From Axinella damicornis (Eukaryota; Porifera; Demospongiae; Axinellida; Axinellidae), in NCBI GenBank assembly GCA_963931865.1, contig OZ007514.1, positions 5,682,646-5,746,645 on the forward strand: a stretch of 64,000 bases of DNA, written 5' to 3'. Of this stretch, positions 9,900 through 20,084 are shown piece by piece. The notes below the pieces were generated by a model. That model searched no databases, was not told the origin of the DNA, and was given only the letters and a program-made list of their open reading frames with translations. Made by a program: the position numbers and the translations under genes. Every line of letters begins with the position of its first letter. Position 1 is the first letter of the stretch.

Positions 9900-11825
9900 A
9901 TAGCTAATTTTTTCTGTTTGTTGTATGCTGCAGGCAGTATCAAATCTACTCAGGGAATAGATCATGTCCCATCTAGATCTGGTGCTTTCCATTTTGTGCT
10001 GTCATCAAGTAATCCCCCCTCCCCTCCCTCATGAATGTGTCCTTCCCAAGCCACTCCCCCTGTAGTGTCTCATACCTTCAGTGGCAGTGGATTCACTCAG
10101 ATCAATAACAGTCATGTCAACACGTAAATCACTTTACAGAGGGGGAGACCAGAGCACACATAGCATCGTTCCCCGGCCTTCAATGTCTCTAGTTTTTGAT
10201 CGCTTACAGTATGCAAAACTACGGGGAGAAGGCCTGGGGAATATTAGCATGTGATCCGCAGCACAGCTTACGTCACGGATTCTGGACAGAATAGCTTAGT
10301 TACATTCCCATCCACAGCTACAGAGTAGAAAACTGAAACAAGTTCCAGTGAAGATGTGATACAGTCAAAGTTGATACAAGAACAACAACTCAAAAGTAAA
10401 TGGTTTACACAAATCGATCCAGAGCTCTACGCTCCCGCTGATGGTATCGTTGAATGTTCGTATCCAATTTACTGCATGGATGTTCCGGTAATTGGAGTAT
10501 CGGGCTCAGTTGATTGGGGGTACTTTCGGGGCTGGTCCAATCAGACTCGTGAGTTGGAGGAAGTAGTTTGTGGGATGGAGGGTGTATCACCATCGATCCG
10601 CAAAATGGTCCACATGGCGTTTCCTTAGCTGGCCATTGCCTACCTTCATGAGTTTAAATCAGCAGACCGAGCCTCTCCACCACCACACCTGGTAGCCATG
10701 ACGCTCCAAGTCTTAGGTTTCTAGCCATCAAAATCGCCAATGAGGAATGCTTGTGGGTATGCATGTTTGATTCTGCTCAACAAATTCGCATACAGGCGTT
10801 CGGATTTTGGCACTAAATGCTCCATACACCTCATGCTACCGCTGATGAGACTCCCAGTCAAATGCTCATGGGAACAAGAATTCACACTCGACTTAACCTA
10901 TTGAAACTGAGTCGTGACCGATATGTCAGCAGTAAGCAGAATAAAACATGCACACCCACAAGCATTCCTCATTGGCGATTTTGATGGCTAGAAACCTAAG
11001 ACTTGGAGCGGTCAGCTGCTTTCTCAGAAATGTTATGAGGTTCAAATATGTATGAGGTTGTTCATGAATGTATGAGGTCGCTCAGAAATGGAGGTCACTC
11101 AGAAATGTATGAGGTTGCTTAGAAATATTATGAGGTCGCTCAGAAATGTTACGAGGTAATGTCGCTCGAACATGTGCAGTCGCTCAATAAAACCATGGTC
11201 ATGGGATCGTTGGTCAGCTGCTTGGATTGCCTGTTGGTTTCAAATCTCTGAGGGAACTGAACGTTTGGAGTCGCTCAATACATTTGCAAGAGGTGACCAC
11301 CGTGCACACGATGTTTCAACTAATTCTTTTGCTGTGCACGTGTGGGTGTGGTTTTACATGTACACGTGACCACATTTGCAAACTAATGTCTGTCCCATTC
11401 CCAGGCCTTGATTGTGCAATGGGAAGAAGACCTGTTAATTGGCTAGGCAAAACTCGATCACAGCTTGATGGCACTGTGGGGTCCACAGGGTCAAACTGTG
11501 TCTATCGCTCTGAGCAGCAGATTTCTCGCTCTCTCGAAGTATAGCATGCGCTTGCCTGGCCCTGTGTCTTGGAGCAGTGCATGGCTAGGCCTGCTCTGAC
11601 CATAGTAGTCTGGCTTGGCTAGGCTGGTTTTGAAATTGTAGCGCTCTCATAGAATTGCCGACCGACCTCCTGATATAGCTGAGCGACCTCATAACATTTC
11701 TGAGCGACCCCATAACTGTTTTAAGTGACCTCATAACATTTCTGAGCGACCTTGTCAAATTTGGGAACCGGCATTTGAATTTTGGTGCTAAAACACTCCA
11801 TAGAGGTGAGATCATTTTGCTGAAC
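9900..11825. other. Repeat-rich non-coding DNA
   Basis: Contains a decayed TAGCATCGTTCC fold-back near 10163-10245, a roughly 240-bp stretch at 10380-10620 that is open on both strands (conserved in copy B at 50935-51170; possible transposon remnant, not identified), and degenerate GAGGTCGCTCAGAAATG units around 11040-11180 with inverted copies near 11690-11760. An inverted pair spans roughly 10700-11000 (CCTAAGACTTGGAG and inverse). No gene supported. Confidence 0.4.
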
Positions 11826-11834
11826 TACTACCTA

Positions 11835-12830
11835 CCCCCAGCCAGGGTTGCAAATAAATCCTCGGGTTTGGTTGAGGGTACTCATCAACCTCCATAATTG
11901 GTGACCTTGTAGTCACCACACAGCCTCTTTCTTCACCCTTGGGAACAGGTACCACTGGTGCCGCCCACTGGCTGTGTGTGACCTCGACGATAATCCCTTC
12001 CCCTTCTAGGTGACCAAATTCTCGTTAAATGGACTGGTTTAGGGCAAAAAGAACAGGTCGGGCCTTGTGGAACTTTAGCCCAAGCTTCAATTGTATAGAT
12101 ATGCTTCAAAGGTGTTCATCAAACTTGCTCCTCAGGGTATTCCCCCCTAGCAAGGCTGGTTTGGTCAGACAAGGAAGCTGACCAAGTACTTTTCCAGTCC
12201 AGCTTTATCCAATCTCTGCCCAGAAGACTAGGGCCTTCTCAGGTTTGGTAGAGTGTATTCCTCCCGGAGGAGTCACTCAATAGATTTTGTGTCCCGTCAT
12301 CTCAGTGCAATCTCTTGGCATTATTTTCCGCAGCCTCCATGCCTTGGGCTATCTCACCAGCCTTTGTGAGAGTCAGGTTGGCCTCTGACAAGAGACGCTT
12401 CTGGATGCTAGCATTTCTGAGACAACACGCGAGGCAATCCCTCAACGTATCGCTTAGATATAATATATTTGCCTAATTCACAATTTACAGTTAATTCGTG
12501 GTGAGCGTCCGTAGCTCAGCAAGGTACTCGGTGATGGATTCGCTAGACCCATGCTTCCTGCGATGTAATAGAAGTGTTCCACTATAACCAACGGTCTCAA
12601 AAAGTGTTTTCAATGTATTCTCTTGCGGTTTCAGCAGCGATAGTAGGTCCCTACCACATTCAGGTAAATTGCCTGGTAACTTAAGGAATACCTCTCACCG
12701 TCCTGAACTTCACATTAGGTAGATGGCCCATGTGCAACTAAGATTCTAGATGCTAAGAGTCACAGCAGGTTGAACGTTCCTGGCAGGGAACAAGACTGCC
12801 GATTCGAGGTTTAAATGCTAAACTGAAACT
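11835..12830 (-). mobile_element. Ty3/Gypsy retrotransposon remnant (copy A)
   Basis: Read on the minus strand, a gag/protease-side motif typical of Gypsy elements (IQKRLLSEANLTLTKAGEIA in the better copy B, with GMEPADNNAK after it) lies near 12300-12430. The start of reverse transcriptase (EGIIVEVTHSQWAAPVVPV, then DYKVTN and PxPEDLFATL-like residues) lies near 11850-12010. Between them WIKLDW-like and KFHKARPV-like motifs keep the Gypsy order. Numerous stops and frameshifts interrupt it, no catalytic YXDD box is visible, and LTRs were not found. It was inserted before the segmental duplication. Confidence 0.65.
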
Positions 12831-12967
12831 AACTAAATATTGCCTCACTCGCACAGTCATGTAAACTAACGTCATTGTAACTTGATGCAATCATCGAACT
12901 TGGTGAATTGATTGTGGCCCTACTCTACTCGTGATGTGCTGATGGTACACGTGTGTCTGTTGTGCAG

Positions 12968-13040
12968 GTTAGGGTTCTGGACAGAGATGGGCACGATGTC
13001 ATGCAGTGTCCCAAGGGATGGCAGTGTATATATATATACT
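12968..13040 (+). pseudogene. Disrupted short exon, unknown gene (copy A)
   Basis: Homologue of the intact exon at 53333-53409. After an acceptor (ttgtgcag) it reads VRVLDRDGHDVMQCPKGWQC, but a TA microsatellite (about 10 bp near 13026-13038) has expanded inside it. This shifts the frame, and the GTAAGT donor of copy B has no clean equivalent here. I do not recognise the protein. Confidence 0.45.
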
Positions 13041-13324
13041 GCTGACATGTCTATAGTAAGTGCATACCTACTTTGAGGGTGCTTTGTTTAGATTGTGTCC
13101 TTGAGGTAAAGGAGCGTGCTGAAATGGCAAGTTGTTCCTAGTAATCTGTGTTGTTATGGTAATCTTTAGTGTTCTCTGAATGTCAATTCTAGTAATCTCT
13201 AGTACTCTCTAAGACTTGTGGTCTCTAGTGAACTTCATAACATTGTGATTCTCCCCTTACATTCCCCTGCACACACACACAGACACAATTTGGCTACTGC
13301 GTGGTGTACTCATACATGTACATA

Positions 13325-13438
13325 CACAAACACAAATTTATACACTCACACCCACACACCCACACCCACACATGCACACACACACACACACCCACACACA
13401 CCCACACCCACACACACCCACACCCACACACACTCATC

Positions 13439-13485
<47 letters not shown>

Positions 13486-13487
13486 GC
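13325..13487. repeat. CA/CCCACA microsatellite
   Basis: CACACA and CCCACA units upstream of an acceptor-like TATGCAG. In copy B the tract has become poly-C (53581-53630); in the third block it is a clean CA run (36680-36710). Confidence 0.85.
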
Positions 13488-13489
13488 AG

Positions 13490-13616
13490 CACATGCTCTT
13501 CCCATGTTCCCATGGTGCTGGTCGTGGAAGTGGTGCCACGTGTTACTGCACCTGGGAAGGTTGGCATAGACCAAGATCCAACAGAGGCTGTGCTCAAATA
13601 CACAAAGGTCAGCTAC
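13490..13616 (+). pseudogene. Exon-like block, unknown gene (copy A)
   Basis: Aligns with 53657-53766 and 36717-36792. The reading [20 protein letters not shown], then [11 protein letters not shown], ends at an AAAG/GTCAG donor. The three copies need different frames across the block, so at least some are broken. Protein family not recognised. Confidence 0.4.
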
Positions 13617-14001
13617 GGCAAGTGAGATGGATTTCTTGGTCATCCAATCCCTGAGCAGGTTTGATAGCAGCCCTCCTTGATTTTTGAGCAACTGCTGGGC
13701 CGAAGTCCTCTGGAGTGAATTCTAGCTCTGTGTCCAATGTCCGTATGTGGACTCTGTTCCCAAGAGAGGAGAAACTGAGTGTATATCCTGGGAATGAGGC
13801 AACAACCTGATGTCATCCATGTGTTAAGCTTGACATGCCAACTCTCATGCATTGTGCGTGAGACCCACGCGGGGGCATTCGTCGGCAATCTCACGCTCTC
13901 ACGCTTACTACAGCAAATCTCACGCATTAGTAGCTAGCTAGGCTTATTTTGTGGATGGGGCCTGGGAACACGGCGCGCAAATGTGTATTGCTGTACTAGT
14001 A

Positions 14002-14063
14002 TGGCTGATGTAGCCTCGTACCCAGGCCCACACACGGAACGGGGTACGAGGCTATGGCTGGGG
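14002..14063. mobile_element. 44-bp palindromic MITE with 9-bp TSD
   Basis: Element 14011-14054, ends TAGCCTCGTACCCAGGCCCA and GGTACGAGGCTA. The flanks TGGCTGATG and TGGCTGGGG agree at 7 of 9 positions. Absent from the matching part of copy B, where the local sequence is shorter. Confidence 0.7.
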
Positions 14064-14537
14064 GACAAGGATGACCGCAATTCGAGAGCAACTCAAATGG
14101 ACTCCTAGCGTAAGTCCATCCGCATCGAAGAGGATAAACACAGGCGCTACCACCTTGTCAAACTACAAAATGTTGTGTAGTGGAGCCTTCTGCTAAGGAC
14201 AAAAGGAATGACCTGCTGTGCGCACTCTTGAGCTGTTACAGTAGCATGCCTCGCATTCTAGCGCCATCTCACGCATTTTCACAGCACACTCACTCACTTA
14301 CTTGCTAAGTAGTTGGCATCTCTGTTAAGCTAGTGTTTATCTCCAGCCAAGTAAATCCTCAGAGATGGAATTCCCATCAAGGTCAAGAAGTAGACCGTTG
14401 GGATGACCAAGATGGCTCCAGAATTAGGAATGAGACAAGCTCTCACAACACAGGGCTTACTGGAGGTGTGGTCACTCATGGGCACACCTGTGTACCTGAC
14501 TTGAGTGGGTGTGTTCAATGGTTGAACCCGCCGATCG

Positions 14538-14592
14538 TAGCCTAATTCCCAGGCTGTGTGGGAGGAGAGAAAGCAGCCTGGGAATGAGGCTA
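14538..14592. mobile_element. 55-bp palindromic MITE, shared by three copies
   Basis: TAGCCTAATTCCCAGGCTGT to CCTGGGAATGAGGCTA. The same element sits in the same context at 37254-37308 and 54146-54200, so it inserted before the paralogous blocks split. The flanks (CGCCGATC.. and CCACTGA..) are only a weak duplication, fitting an older insertion. Confidence 0.7.
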
Positions 14593-15058
14593 CCACTGAC
14601 CACAGGTCTCACTCAACATTCCCATCAAGTTCAGCATTTGCTAGCTCTTGCCTACAGTATACGACCATCACACTGCAGACTGTATGGTGGTCATGGGGTC
14701 AGGGGGACATGACTTTTCCGGTCGAGTTCTCAATAATTGCCACATTCCTATCCTGCTGGTATCTTTGTACATAACTTCCACTTTCAACTTGTTGGCACAT
14801 GGGGTGACCCTTGAAAGAACTATCCTCCCACACTGGTATGGATTGGGATGTGACTTGGGATGTGACTTGTGATGAACCTGATTATGCAAAGGTCAGGTCT
14901 ATAGGATGCATGTGCTTATGTCAACTTAGGGCATGTAAACAATGGTCCAGTAGCTGTTGCTAAGGAAACAGGGAGTGTGCTGTAGCTGCTGGTTCCTTGG
15001 ACATTCTCCCCACCAGTGGCAGTACACATGTAGCAAATGGAACTTTGAAAACAAGGTC

Positions 15059-15512
15059 TCAGACTTGTCACTTGTCTCGGTCTTGGACTTATCTTGGTCT
15101 CAGACTTGTCTTGGTCTCAGGCTTATCTTGGTCTCAGACTTGTCTTGGTCTCAGGCTTGTCTTGGTCTCAGACTTGTCTTGGTCTCAGTGTTGTCTCGGT
15201 CTCAGGCTTGTCTTGGTCTCAGACTTGTCTTGGTCTCAGACATGTCTCGGTCTCGGACTTATCTTGGTCTCAGACTTGTCTTGGTCTCAGACTTGTCTTG
15301 GTCTCAGGCTTGTCTTGGTCTCAGACTTGTCTTTGTCTCAGGCTTGTCTCGGTCTCAGGCTTGTCTCGGTCTCAGGCTTGTCTCGGTCTCAGGCTTGTCT
15401 TGGTCTCAGACTTGTCTTGGTCTCAGACTTGTCTTGGTCTCAGACATGTCTTGGTCTCAGACTTGTCTTGGTCTCAGACTTGTCTCCGTCTCAGACTTGT
15501 CTTGGTCTCATA
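15059..15512. repeat. 18-bp minisatellite (copy A)
   Basis: CTTGTCTTGGTCTCAGAC repeated about 25 times, with T/C and A/G variants (TTGG or TCGG, AGAC or AGGC). As 18 is a multiple of 3, all three plus-strand frames stay open, giving SWSQTCLGLRLVLV-type repeats. No evidence of translation. Copy B (54784-55318) has more and purer units. Confidence 0.9.
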
Positions 15513-15548
15513 CCGGTCTGTCTACATTAAACCAAAGGAATAATTATT

Positions 15549-16424
15549 GGGGCGAGCCTGAGCGAGCCCCACACAGACATGTAAAATGAAAACCTTGTCT
15601 CTATGTCTGTATGTATGCGTATGTCGTATCATAAATAGATCCTTATGCAAATAACCGAAAGTTCCTTGCATCATAACAAATTTACACATACACTTGCAAG
15701 GCTAAAGGTCACTCAATGAGTTAGCTTGAGACACGAATCGTGAACTGTGTGCTCCTTGTATGGCTACAACAAGGACGGAGAAACAGGGCGGAGACCACTC
15801 ACGAGTACATCTCTTTACAGCGATGGGAACGGCAACAAAGGCTGAACACTCTCGCTGTCTTTTTTCTCTATGCAGTAGCTCCCATGACTGTAGCCATTGA
15901 AGAGCAGAGCTAGCTAGGTCTACAAGTGACTTCAACACAGTGAGCAACCGTGCAGCACTGAGTCAGTGAACTTGTAGCTAGCTAGATCAGTGAAGAAGTC
16001 GCACTCTTGCAGTCTTTGTTGCCGTGCGGTCGCGCCCATTGCTGTAGCCATTGTAGAGGCAGACTCATGAGTGGTCTCCGTCCCTGTTGTAGCCATCCAA
16101 GAAGTACAAGGTTCACGATTTGTGTCTACGTAGCTATCTCGTTGAGTGACTTTTAGCTTCGTTGTCGAGTGGGTGTACACTGCACATGTAAATTTGTCAT
16201 GACACAAAGAACTTTGGGGAGATGCTGTTCTATGGAAAGTACGGTCCACCAGAGAGATACCCCAAACTGGATAAGATACATGTAGAACAGCTATACAGAT
16301 GTGATGATGATCGTCTTCACGCTGTAAGGGTACATTTGCAGTACGACGTAGCATACAGACATACAGACACGGTTTACGTTTTACATGTCTGTGTGGGGCT
16401 CACTCAGGCTCGCCCCAACTACTT
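15549..16424. mobile_element. Long fold-back element, about 875 bp (copy A)
   Basis: Begins TTGGGGCGAGCCTGAGCGAG and ends with the near inverse (CTCAGGCTCGCCCCAA). The inverted similarity runs inward through ACACAGACATGTAAAA, a TGTCTGTATG stretch, and a deep arm (GTGACTTT..GAGACAC.. on the left; ..GTCTACG.. and ATGAGTGGTCTCCGTCCCTG on the right). Nearly the whole element is two arms with a short centre near 15950-16000. No transposase frame. Copy B at 55319-56583 is longer and contains a nested palindrome. Confidence 0.7.
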
Positions 16425-16499
16425 TGCAGAATATTAAATTAAAGAACTGACGTCACGTAAGGTTGCTGTTTGAACCCTTCCAAACTCCTCTTAGAGGAC

Positions 16500-17144
16500 C
16501 ACGTTTTTGGATGAGGCCTGAGAACGAGGCTAATGAACGATTTTTTCCCCTGGCCTGCTTGCCTACCAGCCTGGCTGGCCTTGTGCCAATTTCACCCGCT
16601 TAACAAACACTTTCAAAATATGTTGATCCTAAGAATTGATTTGAATGTCAGTCGCATTTGTACCGAAATCACACTAGACCAAATGCTATAATCCATGATT
16701 GGGTCAAAGTCCAACTTGCGGCAAAATGGACGTAACTTGAACGTTCCAATCATGCTGATATCACACAATGGTGCAAATTGCAGCCCCATATCTCAATCCT
16801 AGCCCTTGAGAAATCGCATACTAAAGAAACATTTTGAATGGTCACAGTGGGTTGGTAAGCTTCAATGGCATGCACAGATTTGGGTAATACTGCTGCCTGT
16901 CTCATGTTGTGATTGAGATATCAAACTGCAGTGTGATCAGCAGGAAAAGACCCTTAATTAAATGATGTTCTAAACGTGAGTTTAAAGTTCACACGCCTGC
17001 TAGCCTGCAAGTCATGCCTGCCTGGTCCTGTGCCGTCTTGTCCTAAAAATCGATTTGAATGTCAGTCACATTTGCACCAGAATCACAGTGTAATCGTAGT
17101 AATTAGAAAGGGCCAAGTATGTTCCCCTCCTCTAGCAGTGCAGG
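16500..17144. other. Non-coding DNA with internal paralogy
   Basis: Two partly similar segments (near 16630 and 17045, each with GATTTGAATGTCAGTC) lie here, and the stretch near 16880-16990 is also found at about 37900-37990 and 57060-57130. No gene supported. Confidence 0.4.
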
Positions 17145-17584
17145 TGACATTTTTAGCATCGTTCCCAGGCCGTTCCCACCGCCAGTAGTTGATCGCTTCC
17201 GGTATGAAATACGGCAGGGGGAGGCCAGGGAGATCTGGTCACGTGCGGTGACATCAGGTAGACGGATGGTAGACACACGGGGGGCGGGCCCAACCATTAT
17301 ATTACCTGTTTCGTGTTGATCTGTCCCGGCGTTGTAAACAACAAACGGTATCGATTGTCTGCCTTTCGAACGCTCTGATATCCAGCCATTGGACGGACAG
17401 TACAAGACAGGACATCGAGATTCTTCGCTGGCCACCACCCTCCATATGTCTACCATGTCTACCATGTCTACCATGTGTCTACTTGATGGCACCACACGTG
17501 ACCAAATCTCCCAGACCTTCTCCCGCCGTATTTCATACTGGAAGCGATCAAATAATGGCGGTGAGAATGAGGCTAGACATTTTT
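17145..17584. mobile_element. 422-bp element with long TIRs (copy A)
   Basis: Element about 17154-17575: TAGCATCGTTCCCAGGCCGT at the left, near inverse ending GGTGAGAATGAGGCTA at the right. The terminal inverted similarity extends about 90 bp (GTAGTTGATCGCTTCCGGTA; GGCCAGGGAGATCTGGTCAC). Flanks TGACATTTT and GACATTTTT form an 8-9 bp duplication offset by one T. Internal TCTACCATG repeats. Same site occupied in copy B (57303-57694), so the insertion is older than the duplication. No protein coded. Confidence 0.7.
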
Positions 17585-17689
17585 AATAAGGCAGTGTGGC
17601 TACATGTGTACATGTTCTACCAAGAGTTCTTGGTTCTACATGTTAGTGCACAGCTGCACCAGAAGCTGTCTGTGCTGTAGAGGTCCCAC

Positions 17690-17955
17690 CAGATCAGACA
17701 TTCAGTTTCAGTACTGACCCACTGTGTAGCTAGCCAGGAATTGACCTCTCATGGCCGTGTGAATGTGTGTTTGGATGGACAAGCTCTATTCCTTATTCCT
17801 TACCTCACAGTTGAGAACATTTCTACCGACTGCCGCTCTGGAGTCTGTGATTATGTCTGTGTTGCTAGCTTGAATGGCAGGAGGCAGAAGGAGGCCTAGG
17901 GTGCATGTGTGCGTGTACATGAGTTACTCTCTGACACAAGATGAACAACTATGTT
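17690..17955 (+). other. Conserved exon-like stretch, unidentified (copy A)
   Basis: Matches 57770-58070. Both copies end with a good donor (TTTAG/GTAAGG) after residues DEQLCL in copy B. Copy B stays open for about 100 codons (including GRVNVCLDVLYGPALF and TVENISTDC), while copy A has a deletion that breaks the frame. I cannot name a family, and no acceptor is certain. Confidence 0.3.
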
Positions 17956-18227
17956 TAGGTAAGGAAGGGACACTTAAAGTATTGTTTGTTTGAATAGCAC
18001 TGGAAGGCAGTGCTATTTGCTGTGTACAGCCTGCTCTGCTGATAACTAGGAGAATGCATGCATTGCACAATTTGCATTGTGAGGCCAGTGTGAGCAAGTA
18101 ATTTCTCGCCAATTTTTGAGAATGGTCAGTAGGTCCATACTCCCACCTGTTGTGTATACAGTTCACTAGTCCTGTGTGCCACTCTTTGTGTATGAGGTCA
18201 TTCAGTCCCTTCCTCCCACAGCAGCAC

Positions 18228-18600
18228 TGGGTGTGAGGATGTCCCCAGGACACTCCTCCCCTTGCCCCTCCTATCAGAACTGACCCTGCAGGGTGTGAGG
18301 ACATCCCCAGGACACTCCTCCCCTTACCTCTCCTATCAGAACTGACCCTGCAGGGTGTGAGGACGTCCCAAGGACACTCCTCCCCTTGCCCCTCCTATCA
18401 GAACTGACTCTGCAGGGTGTGAGGACGTCCCCAGGACACTCCTCCCCTTGCCCCTCCTATCAGAACTGACCCTGCAGGGTGTGAGGACGTCCCCAGGACA
18501 CTCCTCCCCTTGCCCCTCCTATCAGAACTGACTCTGCAGGGTGTGAGGACGTCCCCAGACACTCCTCCCCTTGCCCCTCCTATCAGAACTGACTCTGCAT
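18228..18600. repeat. 62-bp minisatellite, six units (copy A)
   Basis: GGTGTGAGGACGTCCCCAGG, then ACACTCCTCCCCTTGCCCCT, then CCTATCAGAACTGAC and CTGCA, repeated with a period near 62 bp (for example 18291 and 18353). Copy B has about four units (58328-58575). One unit-like remnant is at 38775-38835 in the third block. Confidence 0.88.
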
Positions 18601-18609
18601 GGGTCGTAC

Positions 18610-19470
18610 ACACTCAGACTGATTACTGTCTGAGGACTATATATATGCTATGCAACTTTTAGTAATGCAGTTTTGCTCAACATAATTATTTCTGAAACTA
18701 AGATGCTGATATTTTCTTTGCAAGTTCATCAATAAAATGTTTCTGCTATATAGTTGTACTGCATGTGTCCATATTGTTGTTCAGTGTGATTGAGAGCACT
18801 CATGACCATAATTATGAGGGACTATATAGTTGAGGGATAGCTAGTATATAATAGTTACATAATTAATATATAGCAGTAGTGGTGCAGCCTCGTCCCATGC
18901 AGCCAATGCATGCAGCTTTATACATTGCTAGGAGTACGGAAAGCTATGTAATTATATAGCTGCATAGGATAATTTAATGCATGGGAACGAGGCTAGCAGT
19001 AGCATGCACTCGATCATGCGGGCAATTTAGTCAGGCAGCTATCTGAGCTATAGGATTAATCGAATTACAAGCATACTTGTAATGGACATTCAACACCTGC
19101 CGTGCATGGCCAACCACATGTTAATTATTTGTATTGCCCTATACTTCCTGCCATATACCAACTAATAGCCAGTATAGATTATGATCACAAAAGAAGTCAT
19201 GCAGTCATGTATATATATTAATGTAAGCATGAAATTGCAACTTGAAACACAGTCATGATCATGAGTTATTTTGCATGCACGGTTGTATGTTTTATAGTTA
19301 TGCATGCAGCTCACTAGCAAATTCGTCTTATTGGTACATTGGATATCATACCTATTTCATGATGTTGCATGCATGTCGGAACTGCATGCCGATTTTGTTT
19401 AGCAACAATCCCATGCACTATACTATGTATGATACAGGAAATGAGTCTTGGTTCAAAGATCTTGTTTCAA
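18610..19470. other. AT-rich intergenic DNA
   Basis: Rich in TATATA and GCATGC words. A larger hairpin (CAGCCTCGTCCCATGCAG near 18896 with GCATGGGAACGAGGCTA near 18980) belongs to the TAGCCTCG family and also occurs in copy B. No gene seen. Confidence 0.4.
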
Positions 19471-19471
19471 A

Positions 19472-19800
19472 ATGACAGACATTTACAATGCATTGAAGTT
19501 GTGACAACAAAATAGTATACAAATTTTAACAACACTGACAACTGAATGAACCTGACACAACACAGAGAAGAGCTCAATAGCATGCGTCTACAAAGTTACA
19601 AACCTAGTGCAGACTTGGTTAAAATATTAATGACAGACGTTTACAGTGCATTGAAGTTGTGACAACAAAGCGGTACACAAATTAATTGAAACCGTAACAG
19701 CACTGACAACTTGATGACACCCGATACAATAGTATAGGGAAGAAAAGCTCAATAGCACACATATACAAAGTTACAAACCCAGTGCATCTTTAACCTGTTC
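19472..19800. repeat. Tandem duplication of the gene's 3' end
   Basis: Two direct copies of about 155 bp, each running from TGACAGAC(A/G)TTTACA(A/G)TGCATTG to a GTTACAAACC(C/T)AGTGCA(T/G) motif. The right-hand unit holds the true stop codon region of the death-domain gene (the final GLY-LEU-stop is in GTTACAAACCCAGTGC read in reverse). The left-hand unit is a decayed duplicate in the 3' flank. The same arrangement is in copy B. Confidence 0.7.
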
Positions 19801-20084
19801 AGCAAGTTGTTTTCGTTCCGAGTCAACTAACAGTTCAATCAGATCTCCCCAGGAGGCATCTGGACTGTCTAGCCATAGTTTGAACATCTCCCGGCAGCAG
19901 ATGTATAGACCGTTCGGTTTGTGTGCATGCTCTGCTTCAATGCGCACAACTTTTTGTCCCTCTGAGTCGAGGTCCATGAGGAACCCAACATCCTTCCAAA
20001 CTGGAGCAACCGATTCAATGATGTTCACCCTCTCTCCCTTCGTAGTCTTCAGCTTCATCAGTTGGGCGATCCTGGGTTTCATAT
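19771..20084 (-). CDS. Exon 8: C-terminal death domain
   Basis: After a GTGCTCCAG acceptor this exon reads DMKPRIAQLMKL.., then the death-domain helices: APVWKDVGFLMDLDSEG, IEAEHAHKPNG, CREMFKLWLDSPDASWGDLI and LVDSERKQLAEQVKDALG before the stop. The W..LG.LMDL, the IEAEH and the W(G/E)DLI signatures are those of the death domain superfamily (six-helix homotypic interaction modules). The protein from this exon is identical in copy B (59891-60204); the only base difference I noticed is silent. Confident as a death domain. Confidence 0.88.

Noticed and set aside
10356..10628. 90-codon plus-strand frame (possible small protein)
   Set aside because: The opposite strand is also open, copy B has indels that break the frame, and no homologue is recognised. 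More likely transposon-derived.
14957..15589. Three parallel 150-210 codon frames rich in SWSQTCLGLRLVLV
   Set aside because: A consequence of an 18-bp repeat. No start, splice or homology support.
18100..18300. Minus-strand peptide shared with 38640-38870 (HTGLVNCIHNRWEYGPTDH)
   Set aside because: Paralogous blocks share the nucleotides, but the reading frames shift between copies. No evidence of selection on the protein.
18228..18600. Possible CRISPR-like array (regular repeats of 62 bp)
   Set aside because: The units are contiguous, with no unique spacers, in a eukaryotic context. It is a minisatellite.
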